This document shows, one piece after another, positions 53,071 to 63,045 of a DNA stretch of 64,000 nt. A model generated the notes under the pieces. It was not told the DNA's origin, made no database searches, and worked only from the letters and a program-made list of their open reading frames with translations. Each line of letters opens with the position of its first letter. Within the stretch, counting starts at the first letter, position 1. Source of the DNA: Psettodes erumei. Its lineage: Eukaryota; Chordata; Actinopteri; Pleuronectiformes; Psettodidae. The position numbers and the translations under genes were made by a program. The stretch is from assembly GCA_016785225.1 (NCBI GenBank), contig JAFBJZ010000644.1, positions 248,001 to 312,000 of the forward strand, given 5' to 3'.

Positions 53071-53100
53071 CGCTGCTGCTGCTGCTGCTTCTGCTGCTTC
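53071..53100. repeat. CTG/CAG triplet run
   Basis: CGCTGCTGCTGCTGCTGCTT then CTGCTGCTTC. On the minus strand this is an interrupted GCA/CAG run in the presumed nxph1 leader or proximal promoter. Confidence 0.9.
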
Positions 53101-53136
53101 GGGGTGAGGAAGTGTTAGTGGTGTGTGTGTGTGTGT

Positions 53137-53169
53137 GGGGGGGGGTGGGGGGGGGTGGTGGGGGGGGGG
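53137..53169. repeat. G homopolymer tract in the nxph1 leader region
   Basis: Runs of 9, 9, 2 and 10 G separated by single T residues, preceded by a (GT)n stretch (53121-53136). On the nxph1 sense strand it is C-rich. The plus strand can form a G-quadruplex by base composition. Confidence 0.9.
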
Positions 53170-53297
53170 TGACAAACAGCGGTTACTTCAGAGTTAATCC
53201 AGGTAGAGAGAACAGCAGAGTCATAGCTGTGAGTAGGTTCAAGTCCTGATTGTCTGACGGCGGACGCAGGTCGGAGCGCTCAGATCTGAAGGAAGTG

Positions 53298-53317
53298 GCG
53301 GGGCTTTCCGCTTTATA
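53298..53317 (-). promoter_or_regulatory. nxph1: Candidate nxph1 core promoter (TATA-like)
   Basis: On the minus strand a TATAAAG box (plus-strand complement at 53311-53317) is followed by a GC-box-like CCCCGCC (53298-53304). A start site about 30 bases downstream would fall near 53285 and give a leader of about 420 nt if unspliced. The location, strand and rise in CpG fit a promoter, but no transcript evidence is available. An upstream non-coding exon with another promoter is equally possible. Confidence 0.3.
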
Positions 53318-53319
53318 AC

Positions 53320-56300
53320 GAGCGCCTACAACATAACCAGGGAGACTGTCGCTCTGGGGGGGAGGGACGAGATGAGGTGGTGCAAAAAATGTAGGAAAAT
53401 ACGAATAAAACGGATGGAGATTGGTGCAGGATGCAGAAAGCAATTTCCCCCCCTCTTTTTTCTTAAACAGACCCTCTTGAGGAAAAGGCGTCTCACCTTG
53501 GCTGCTGGTTTACGCCATTGATGTAGATGAATGAGCTGACAGTCAGGACTCCGCTGCCAATAACTCCAGGTACAAACCTCCTCCATGCAGCCCCAAACAC
53601 GAATCAAAGCCACAACCCAACAGCTGGTGTACATGAAGTCATTCCAATAAATTAATACTTACCATCATTGCTGGTAATAGCATCCCCAACTTCTTCCGAA
53701 TAGCTAGTATATACCTCATGCATGTTCATGCCAACACGATATATACATACAGAAATACTTCAGTTTGCACACTCAGTTTACACTCATTTTGTTAAGACAA
53801 GTAAAAAACCAGCCCATTGCAGAGAATATTTCAAGCTCTTTCCCATACACATGAACTTGTTTCACTGAATTTTCTTAAAGTACAAGTTTCTTATAACCAA
53901 GAAAAAAGACAGACTGCTGCACTACAGAAAACAGAAAAAAGTACATTTGCTGCTTTGATTTTCTGATTTGCAAAGGAAACACATTGAAATATAAATTTTA
54001 CAAATTGCCGTCACATGAAACCCACTTAATACAACTGATGGCTTGATTTATTCAGCTATATCTGTCCAGTTTTCTTTGTTACTTGTCAAATAACAGATTC
54101 ACAGCACTGCTGGATAGACAAGCCCTATGGAGTGTGTGTCTATGCACATCATCTAGCACAAGATCATGGGCTGTGTCATGTAATTAAGTCGTCCAGAAGA
54201 GTAGAACAGACCCCAGCAATTTGAATAGGAATTTAGAATTTATGGTGTTTGTGGTTTAAGTAGAGCAAAAGCAGTTTATAAAGACTTCAAACACATACAA
54301 ACATTGCTCATCTTGTGTCTTTTCAAAGAGAACTCTTGGGCTTAATGAGACATTCTTAGCATTTACCACCAGAAACCACTGGTGCTGTCAAATCAAATGA
54401 TGTGGATGTGGATGGCAGAAAGCATTGGCTTTTTTTTTTCTTGGCTACCAAGAATCCGAGAAACCATCCTGTGTGTCTGCACTGAATTACTACCTTGGAT
54501 TTTGCTGTATGTTAATTATTTCGTGATCATTTCAAATATGTTTCTTTAAGTATATCTACCATGTAAGCATAATATCAATAACATATTAAAGTTTTAACAC
54601 AAGACCGTCTCTATAAAACATGACTGGCTGTTATTTTATAATTTTAGTTCTTTATTTTGCTTTATTGAAACATTTTACCAAACAAAAGTGTAATAAATCA
54701 AATAAACACCACACCGCTACAAAGACCCCTGCGAGTTGGGGTCCCTGGACAGTTGCCTGCTTCGCCTGGTTGCTAATTCAACCTTGGTTCAGAAGGGAAT
54801 GTTTTTCACAGTGCAGTCATGTCACGTAATTGTCATACTTATTAGTTTATTTGTTAGTACTAGAACCACTTCTGCTGACTGATGAAGACTTTGAGATGTG
54901 GTTGAAAGCTCTGAAAATTAATTTTGTTGAGCTATATATGAAAAAGCATTGTTGTATTTATACCATATATGTGAGGTCACAAAAAACACTTACAAAAGTG
55001 TCCACATATTTTTGAGATGTGGTTGAAAGCTCTGAAAATTAATTTTGTTGAGCTATATATGAAAAAGCATTGTTGTATTTATACCATATATGTGAGGTCA
55101 CAAAAAACACTTACAAAAGTGTCCACATATTTTTGTTATCTGATCTTTTCTGGTATAAACATTGACCTTTATTAGGACCAGTAAACCTTGTTGTGTCCTG
55201 TTGTAATTGTCATCCAATTGTCATTTCTGCAGCCGTTGATAAGGTTATCTGTGCAGTATGAACTGAGATTTAGGTTTGGAATGAACTGGTTATGGTTAAG
55301 GTCGGGGTTAGGGTTTTAGTCTGGCTATCCACAATGAATGGAAGTCAAGGTAGTGTCATAAGGATAGTGTGTGCTGCTCTTCATGCCAGGAGAGGCAGGA
55401 CAAGAAGACGGAGGTCTGCGCAGATGCTGAGTGTGTGTTTGGGTTGGAGATAGATAGGATTCTTTTTGTCAGGGAACAGAAGGGGCAGGGGGTGAGTACA
55501 AAAGAAGAGACGGGAGGGGCTATGCTTTAATAAATCCCCAGCAGTCTCATTGCTACAACATTGCAGTGTTCTAGCATTGTCGCCATAACTCAGCCAGCAG
55601 GGCTGATGGGATCCTGCACTGAATGGCCCAGATAGCCTTCAGAAGCGCAGCATGGCATGCAGTGGAAGAGCAGGATGAGATAAATCACAGGAGGTCGTCC
55701 GACTTCCATAGTGGCTATAATGAAACACAGTCTGGTCTACGGTAAGCTAAAGGGTTCATAAGTCAGGATTAGTTCAACATTCCCCCATTTTTTGTGAGAT
55801 TCCAGTAGGGCCAGTTTGCAGAAGTTAAAATGTGAGTCTCAGTGGAAGTCCAGTGGGGTCACGACCTGGAGCAGTATTCGTATGGGTTCTGTTTATAATG
55901 GACCTATTTTTTTTATGTCCAGTGCTAATGCAGAAAGTACTGTGTCCTATATGTAAAGAGGGAGCAGGTAAGGGTGTACAGGGTGGGGTAATACATTAGT
56001 ATAACACATGCAACTTTCATGTTGGTGTTAGAAAACGACAATCAAAGGTGTAAAATCACATTGTCACTGAACATAATTTAGGAATCTTCCAAAATTGACC
56101 TCCTTGTTTGCTGACAGGGTGGCCACATGACCATACCCTTGAACCAAAGCTTAACCCAAGACAAATGTGTTAGGGTTAGTGTGTAGTGGCATCTGATGAG
56201 GTTGCAGATTGCAACTGACTGAATACCTCTCCCCTCAGCCATCTCTTTCCAAGCATGTAAGAGAACCGACAGTGACCTTCAGGTTAACATAAAAAGATGA

Positions 56301-57987
56301 AAGGCCCCCTGGAGTGCCAGTGTTTGATTTGTCTGAGCTGGGCGATACTTCATGTCGGTAAATGTCTTTTTGGTAAGGGGGCATATTTTGTTCTATTTAG
56401 TCTGTATCCATCCTGTCAACTTCATTTTCAGTCAGCATGGAAGCTTGGAGCAGTTAATGATTTTTATAGTTGAAGAAATACATTGAAAGAGTTACAACTA
56501 CAATGACAGGTACAACTGTATCTGTCACCATTTCTGTGGCAACCTTTCTATTGCTATCTCATCTATGTACTGTGGCTAGTAGCTAACAATGCAAGAAAAT
56601 AATTCCACCCGTCATAATTACGCAACAAAACTCTGATTAACTCATTGTTTCTCCATCCAGATGTCAGTGAACACACCAGACGTATTGCTGTTGCTGACCA
56701 AAGTTCCAGAACCAGACTATTCCACGATGAGCTATTTACATGCTATTTCTTTCCAAATATACTCACATTGGCATCCCCCGGTTTAATAATGGACACAGAG
56801 ATGGGTTGAAAGTGGCACACAGACACATAGACTTCACTAATTTTCACCAGGATTGTATAATTTTCTACAAAGAACACCAGGAAACAAAGATGATACAATC
56901 ACCTTTGTTCAATAAGTTCCAGAAGTAAAAAAACAAAACAAAACACAACTCTATATCCAGACAATGCACTGATGCTGTCAGATTTTAGAAAAACACTGGA
57001 GTATGGTTGATGACATAAAAGAAGCAATGAAGACGGCTGTGAGAAGTTAGTTGAATGGTGTTAATGGTTTTGTTCACAATACACACTCCTTTCATAAGTG
57101 TGAAAAGAACACCCTGCAAGCATCACAAAATGGGGAGAAGAAATTGTTTCATAGTTCTCAATCAAACACCTGCTCTCCTCTGTCTTTTCAGCAGATTGTC
57201 TCTCACTGATAGGGTATAATCAAGAGGTCAAGTCACTAATTTTCCAAGCGCACCTTTTGGTGGCCATTCAGTGCTGGGGGAGAAAATTACAGGGTCGCCT
57301 CTTCCTAATAGCTTACTATCCGGCTGCAAAGAGGAAGGGCAAGAGATAAAGACAAGAGAGAGGAAGAGGATGATTGCCCAGCTGAGTGACGGTGGCGTCC
57401 AGTGGCATGAATATGTTTGGCTGGCTCTGCTCCATCGCCAATTGTGAGGGCAGATGTTGCTGCGGGCCCTCAGGCATGGCTGTGACGCAGTAGCAGCAGG
57501 TTTGCCATGGCTGCTGCCCAACCAGCTGCCATCTGAAGTGTCACTCCACATCCGGCAGCAAGGGATAGGAGTCAAACTGGGCTTGACCAGAAGGGCTGAG
57601 GGCACGCTTCACACCATGTGTGGTGACAAAAGGCCTGCGGTCTGTAGTCACGGTTGATGCTGCCAGTGCTTTTCAGGAGGATGTGGGTGGTGGGCGGGCT
57701 GGGGGGGGGCTGACAGAGACAAATGGCTGAGCAGAGTGTCGGTCACAGGATGCAGCTGCTGCACATCAATCGCTTCCTCACCACAATTAGAATGGCTGCC
57801 AGCTTCAGCTTTGAGGAGCGGGGATGGAAACTCAAGTTTCCGTTTGGCTTATTAAAGGGTGTCAATATGAGTCTTCAAGTAAAAGACGGCCCAAGATTCA
57901 AGACTTGTTTTTGACAAAAACTTTCACAACTTAACTTGTGTAGTGCAGCATGCCTTCTTTCTTGTGCTGCTTTAAAGACCCAGAGAA
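53320..57987. other. Upstream flank of nxph1
   Basis: No supportable gene. Holds the 121-bp tandem duplication and a short GGTTAGGGTT-like stretch at 55288-55316. 55550-55760 and 57420-57660 are more GC-balanced and repeat-free, and a non-coding first exon of nxph1 could lie in this region, but I cannot place one. Confidence 0.45.
54890..55135. repeat. Exact 121-bp tandem duplication
   Basis: The 121-bp unit at 54890-55010, starting TTTGAGATGTGG, is repeated without a mismatch at 55011-55131, and the first four bases follow once more. No recognisable element or gene lies in the unit. Identity of the copies means a very recent duplication or an assembly error. Confidence 0.95.
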
Positions 57988-58170
57988 CAGGGTTTGTATC
58001 CCGACTCCTGTACGTGGTTTGGTTTAGGCAACAAAAACACTCTGGTTATTGCCAGTGAAAGATGGTGGTTTGAGATAAATGTGAATAACTATGATGTGTC
58101 GAATTAACTGTGAACCTTTTCTTATTAAACCTGACCATCATCTTTCCCTAACCTTGACTGAGTGTCGTAA
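57988..58170 (+). repeat. Interspersed repeat (GGTTTAGGCAACAAAA family)
   Basis: Contains GGTTTGTATCCCGACTCCTG, GGTTTGGTTTAGGCAACAAA and, 100 bp on, AAACCTGACCATCATC and CCTAACCTTGACTGAGTG. I recall this combination as a common fish repeat whose two halves are roughly complementary. Non-coding. Confidence 0.5.
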
Positions 58171-60680
58171 GAGTGTTCTTATGATTGCAGGAAAGTTTAA
58201 TATGCAGGAGACACTACAAAGTCCATGTTTTACTCTCATCAAAAGGAAAAGAAAATTCCTGTCCAAGTGCACAGATCAATAAATTAGACTATGGAACAAT
58301 GTAGAGGATCCTACGGCCAGGGCCAGATAGGCTCAGACTCCCCACCACAGTCATGGTTGATCATCAATGACTCACTCAACAAATCATCTGGAGTTCATAG
58401 TGAAGTAGATTTATTATAGACATCAATACAAATTACAATCAACGGAGTTGGTCCTAGGAGCAACTGAACTGATGCTTGCTGTGTACTCATTTTTAGTGCC
58501 CCTTTCACCCATTTTAGTTTGAGCTCGCACACAGGTAACCACCTCTAATTACATCCACAGGTTTCTAGACACCTTTACTTTGCACCCTTTGTGGCTATTC
58601 CCGTGAAATCCCTTGATCTCTGATGATTAGTGGAGCACTTATGACTGACACCCTGGTGCCCCCCTCTGCTCTCCCTTGTCAAGGTCTCCTGATCTTTATC
58701 GAGTTTTGTTTATGATGGGGTACTGCTCAAAGTAGAAATGGCACAGAAAATACTACTACAAATCATTTATAATGAGCTGTCATCCACATACGTGCATTAT
58801 TAAAAGTTGCTCTCATCCAGGGATGTGCATTAATGTAAACAAAGGTTGCACACAGTAAAATTGAATGAAAACACAGCAACACATCAGTGACATCAAACAA
58901 CTATTTCATGACCAGCTGTGACACTTGGTTGAGGCTATAAATTAATATAATAATAAAATAAAAACATTACTTTGAAAATTGTGCTGACTGTTCTGTAAAA
59001 ACTGGCACATTTGTGTCCATGTACATGAAATCTATGGATTAAATTTTGACCATTTCACTAACTGCTATTATACTTGGTTGGTGAAGCCACCATGGTAGTG
59101 ACTGAGTGTGTGCCATGAGAGAATACTGCAGAAGCATTAAAAAACTTGTTACTGAGTATTAATGATGTTGTCACTGAATATAATCCTTGCTTTTGTAGAA
59201 TTGTCCAGTGTGTGTGTCGAGCATCACAACACAAATGTTCACATCTACCTACATGAACTAAACCACTCTGTACAGGCGAAAATGAATGGTGTGACAATGC
59301 TGCTTATAAAGATCTGCAAACAACAGTAGGGTTGGTATAGGTTCACATCCAACTAGGATCTTGATCAGTCAGCTGTGATGGATGATAATAATGGACAGTT
59401 TGGAAAACCATTTGACAGTTAATCTTAAAGCACTCTGATTCACTTTCTGTTCCAGCCACAGTGAGAAAAAAATGTGAAAACTTAAAAAACAACAACAACA
59501 ACAACAACAAAACAACATCAAACAAAAGAATATGAACTGAACAGCATCACATTTTGCTTCTCTTTTCCTTTGGTGTCTTTTGTTATAAATGGCAGTAAGC
59601 ATCAGTGAGCTGTGTGCAGTTTAGGGAGGTCATTCTTCATCACTACCTGGAGCAGTGAAAAGCTGTTGTGAAGACAAACATGACACATGATGTACAGACA
59701 GAAACAAGGTTTTCTTCTCTCTCAGTCCACTGTTTGCAGCCTGTCTGAAAGCCTTAAAGATTGACCACCACTTCCCTTCATTGAAAGAGTGCTTTATATT
59801 ATCTGGAGCAGATGATCTTTTATCTCTGGGCTCCTGGGAACAGAACTTAGAAACAAAGGATGCCGTGTAGATGATCTTCAGTGTGACCAAGTGTCCTTAA
59901 TGAAATTTTGAACCAGATCTTGATGTAATCCAAGGTCACAGGAAAGTCACCCATTTGAAGTGTTTTTTTACAGCATGACTTAATTGATTAGTAGAGACTG
60001 TAGGACTTCCTTTTCTTGGCAGAGGGAATTTAATTGGAAGAGAGAGACATGATTACGTGAAGTGCTGATTAAATGAGAGGACCAAAACCATGAAGCCCGT
60101 CTCTGTTTTACTTCCCAACATCCGATCGCAGCAACTGTGATGATAAAGGCAATTACATTACTTCCATGAACAGAGGACAACAGTCCTATCTAAATGACTT
60201 CGAACAAAATCAGTGTATTCAGGATCCATACATAGCCAAAAACACAGTGTGATAAAAAAGAAAATAGCAGGATAAGGCAGATAAGCAACTTTCTACGCAA
60301 TTATAGGAGCTGCTATCTCAATGCCATCTCAGAGAGTATCTCAGTTTTTGTGTTTACAGCTACATATTTATATGGATACGGGGACTTTTGTCCATTTGTC
60401 ATGACAGAGGTTCATTTGTAGTGAGCCTTCACCCTCCACAGGCTTCTTTTGTCAATGTGGAGGTTTTACCAGGACCTGCCAGTGCACCCAGACCAATGAC
60501 ACATGTGAAAGACAATTTTGTATAACATTGCATGTTTTAAGGTGGGAATTGATGTGACTTCATTACTAAAAAAAATCCTGTTCAAACTGAGCAGTGTGCA
60601 TACTTTTACCTGTCTTTTACTGGCATCTGGTGGTGGGATATATCATGACACCCCATTTGGGTAAAAATGCGCTGCAACTG
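58171..60680. other. Upstream flank, no gene seen
   Basis: AT-rich unique DNA with the AAC repeat at 59.49 kb. 59880-60190 has several TAATTG/TTAATT sites (GACTTAATTGATTAG, GGAATTTAATTGG, CTGATTAAATG) without repeats and might be regulatory. Not testable here. Confidence 0.45.
59488..59516. repeat. (AAC)n trinucleotide repeat
   Basis: Seven AAC units then AAAACAAC. A shorter AAC run occurs at about 9872-9888. Confidence 0.9.
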
Positions 60681-61711
60681 TACAATGATGAGCCAAAACA
60701 TCATTATCACCATTATGACCACATTATGACTATTATGCTGTTGGCCATGGGTTACCTCTTAACTGGACTAAAGCAATTAATTCTGAACTATGAAATGTCT
60801 CCAGTTGATTCACAGTGCTGCAGCACAAGTACTGACAGGAACTAGAAGAACAGATCATGTCTCTCCTGTGTTAGCTTCTCTGCATTCGGTTCCTGTAAAA
60901 ATAGGATCTCTCTCTCACTCTCTCTTGCTACCTATATATGTATTATCAATATTATTAGCAGTAGTATTTGTAGTAGTAGCAGTAGTAGTGGTAGTAGTAG
61001 TATATAAAAAACATCAGTAGTATTAGTCATTCAGGGTGCAGTGTTTAATTACATGAGTATATGCAGCTATTCCTGGTCTCTCTATCTTCTCCCTCCCTCT
61101 CTCCCACTGCCTATCCTCCCCCCAATCTCTCTTTCTACCCAACTAGTCGAGGCAGATGCTCACCCCACTCTGAGCCTGGTTCTGTTAGAGGTTTCAGTCT
61201 GTAAAAGGAAGTGTTTCCTCTCCACTGTCATCAAGTTTCTCTTGGTTTGTCTCTCTAACAACCTGAGGTCTTGACCTCACCGTGTAAAGTGCCTTGAGAT
61301 TAATGTATGTTGTGAAATGGCACCATACAAATAAAACTGGATTGGACTGTATTAAAAATGCACTGAGGCATGGACTCTACAAGACCTCTAAAGGTGCTTT
61401 GTGGTATGTGGTGCCTTAAGGACTGGACCCATTGTTCCATTACATCTCCTTACACCCTTGTCCCTCCTTGGACTACAGTCAGTAGAGACCCACAACTGCT
61501 CGTCAGGGGCATCCCAAAGAGTTGCTGTTTTTGCTGTGTCAAAACAGCTCAGGTCTTTACACCTGCTGATTTCTTCTGCATTCAATATGTTCAGTACAAG
61601 AACCACTATTCAAGTACCGTTTAAGTATCCCAGACCTTGTTGCATTGTTAAAAGATAATGTTATTTGCATCATCTGTTAGACGTTGTAATGTTTTGATTC
61701 ATTGGTGTGTA
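60681..61711 (-). mobile_element. Tc1-like relic split by an L2 LINE fragment
   Basis: The left end at 60681-60745 (GATGAGCCAAAACAT... followed by ATTATGACCAC) and the right end at 61683-61708 (ATGTTTTGATTCATTGGTGT) are diverged inverted ends of a common fish Tc1-like family. Inside, 61355-61440 resembles the C-terminal transposase region of that family (GGCATGGACTCTACAAGACC), and 61480-61625 on the minus strand resembles the N-terminal helix-turn-helix region. The middle of the transposase is missing. The left end is separated from the rest by about 600 bp of L2 LINE sequence. Heavily decayed and non-functional. Family identity is from memory. Confidence 0.6.
60746..61352 (+). mobile_element. 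L2 (Maui-like) LINE 3' fragment
   Basis: 60789-60900 translates in part to KCLQLIHSAAAQVLTGTRR followed by a TDHVSPVLASLH motif, the conserved extreme C-terminus of L2-type reverse transcriptase in fish. The 3' UTR at about 61130-61345 has the familiar fish L2 features: GGCAGATGCTCACCC, a GTTCTGTTAGAGGTTTC block, AAGTGCCTTGAGAT and a closing ATACAAATAAAACTGGATTGG. A GTA-type triplet microsatellite (60953-61003) lies between the coding end and the 3' UTR. 5'-truncated, frame broken near the start, and non-functional. It sits inside a Tc1-like relic. Confidence 0.8.
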
Positions 61712-61798
61712 TGTGTGTATGCAGTTTTACTGGCCTGTACCAGTATGGATGAATTGTGAATTAATCTACTTTTTATGAACTAAAATAGCATATATCAT

Positions 61799-61832
61799 AC
61801 ACACACACACGCACGCACACACATATATATAT
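61799..61832. repeat. (CA)n(TA)n microsatellite at LINE junction
   Basis: CA dinucleotides with two GC interruptions, then ATATATATATA, running directly into the 5'-truncated LINE coding sequence. Confidence 0.92.
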
Positions 61833-62970
61833 ACCTCCAGAGGGTAAGGCAGGTCCTGAAAAGTCAGCTGAATGGCAAAAATAAGACCCAAGCCATTAAC
61901 ACCTATGCCATGCCAGTGATCACATACCCGGCTGGGATAATATCCTGGCCACTGGAAGAAATACAAGGCACTGATATCAAGACAAGGAAGCTCCTTGCCA
62001 TGCATGGTGGGTTTCACCCTAAGTCCAGCATCCTGAGGCTGTATACAAAGGGAAAGGAGGGGGGCCGAGGACTAGTAAGTGTCAGAACTACTGCCCAGGA
62101 GGAAACGGTGAACCTCCAGGAATTTATCGAGAAAATGGCCCCCAAAGACCAACTCCTAAGTGAATGCCTCAGGCAACAAAAGCCCAGAAGGGATGAGGAA
62201 CCAGTGGGCAAGCCCTTGCATGGCATGTACCACCGACAAATTGAAGAAGTGGCTGATATGGACAAAACATACCAGTGGCTGGAAAAGGCTGGACTGAAAG
62301 ACAGCACAGAGACACTAATCATGGCAGCACAGGAACAGGCCCTAAACACCAGAGCAATAGAGGCCGGGGTCTACCACACCAGACAAGACCCCAGGTGCAG
62401 GCTATGCAAAGAAGGTCCTGAGACAGTCCAACACATCATATCAGGGTGTAAGATGCTGGCAGGCAAGGCATACATGGAGCGGCATAACCAGGTAGCGGGC
62501 ATCTGGACAGGAACATCTGTACAGAGTATGGACTGGAGGTCCCAGGGTCCAGATGGGAGACAAACCCAAAGGTGACAGAGAACAAACAGGCCAAGATCCT
62601 GTGGGACTTCCAGATCCGGACTGACAAGATGGTGATGGCCAATCAGCCTGACATAGTGGTGGTGGATAAACATCGGAAGACAGTGGTAGTGATAGATGTA
62701 GCAATCCCCAGCGATAGCAACATCAGAAAGAAAGAACATGAGAAGCTCAAAAAATACCAAGGGCTGAAAGAGGAGATAGAGAAAATGTGGGGTGTGAAGG
62801 CAACAGTGGTACCAATAGTGATCAGGGCACGAGGGGCGGTGACCCCCAAGCTGGAAGGATGGCTCCAGCAGATACCAGGAACAACATCAGAGATCTCTGT
62901 CCAAAAGAGCGCAATGCTAAGAACAGCTAAGATCCTGCGCAGAACCCTCAGACTCCCAGGCCTTTGGTAG
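61832..62970 (+). pseudogene. C-terminal RT-linker and REL-endonuclease of a LINE
   Basis: Open from YLQRVRQVLKSQLNGKNK through AMPVITYPAGIISWP, MHGGFHPKSS and a GGRGLVSVR motif. A CX2CX8HX4C motif follows (CRLCKEGPETVQHIISGC). Then comes a single apparent one-base deletion near 62500, after NQVAGI. The downstream frame continues with YGLEVPGSRW and AKILWDF, then the endonuclease core QPDIVVVDK...VVIDVAIPSD. This is the PD-X14-D signature of restriction-like endonucleases. The ORF ends RTLRLPGLW. The reverse-transcriptase catalytic core is absent because of 5' truncation. Only one frameshift and no internal stops were seen, so this is a fairly young copy. Confidence 0.8.
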
Positions 62971-63045
62971 AGGACCCGAGTCTGAAGGAGACACCGCCCA
63001 GGTGGGCGAGAGGGAGATTTTTAATATATCTATATAAAAAAGATA
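61832..63045 (+). mobile_element. LINE 3' fragment with REL endonuclease (Rex6/R4-like)
   Basis: A 5'-truncated non-LTR retrotransposon that begins in frame at 61832, directly after a CA/TA microsatellite, and runs through the stop codon at 62968-62970 into a short 3' UTR ending in TA-rich sequence near 63045. It carries the C-terminal half of the ORF, including a zinc-knuckle-like motif and a restriction-enzyme-like endonuclease. This architecture belongs to the R2/R4 group, and in fish the closest match I recall is Rex6 (Dong/R4 clade). The family name is an inference. Confidence 0.75.

Larger units (their letters stand above)
52863..53290 (-). other. nxph1: Presumed nxph1 5' leader with two uORFs
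   Basis: Region just upstream of the nxph1 ATG, richer in CpG than the surrounding DNA. On the minus strand it contains two short upstream ORFs: 18 codons plus stop at 53006-52950 and 12 codons plus stop at 52929-52891. Both end before the main ATG and neither overlaps it. It also contains a CAG/CTG run and a C-rich tract (listed separately). Whether the whole region is one transcribed exon is not shown. A possible splice acceptor (pyrimidine-rich, ending CTCAG) lies on the minus strand near 53022, so a separate non-coding first exon further upstream is possible. Confidence 0.4.

Noticed and set aside
53061..53249. ORF with Leu-rich and Gly-rich runs
   Set aside because: Produced by the CTG and G repeats on the strand opposite the nxph1 leader.
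55288..55316. Interstitial telomere repeat
   Set aside because: Only one or two degenerate GGTTAGGGTT-like words, with no TTAGGG array.
57228..57605. 125-residue minus-strand ORF upstream of nxph1
   Set aside because: A GC-balanced region gives a long frame by chance. Low-complexity Ser/Pro/Trp content without a domain.
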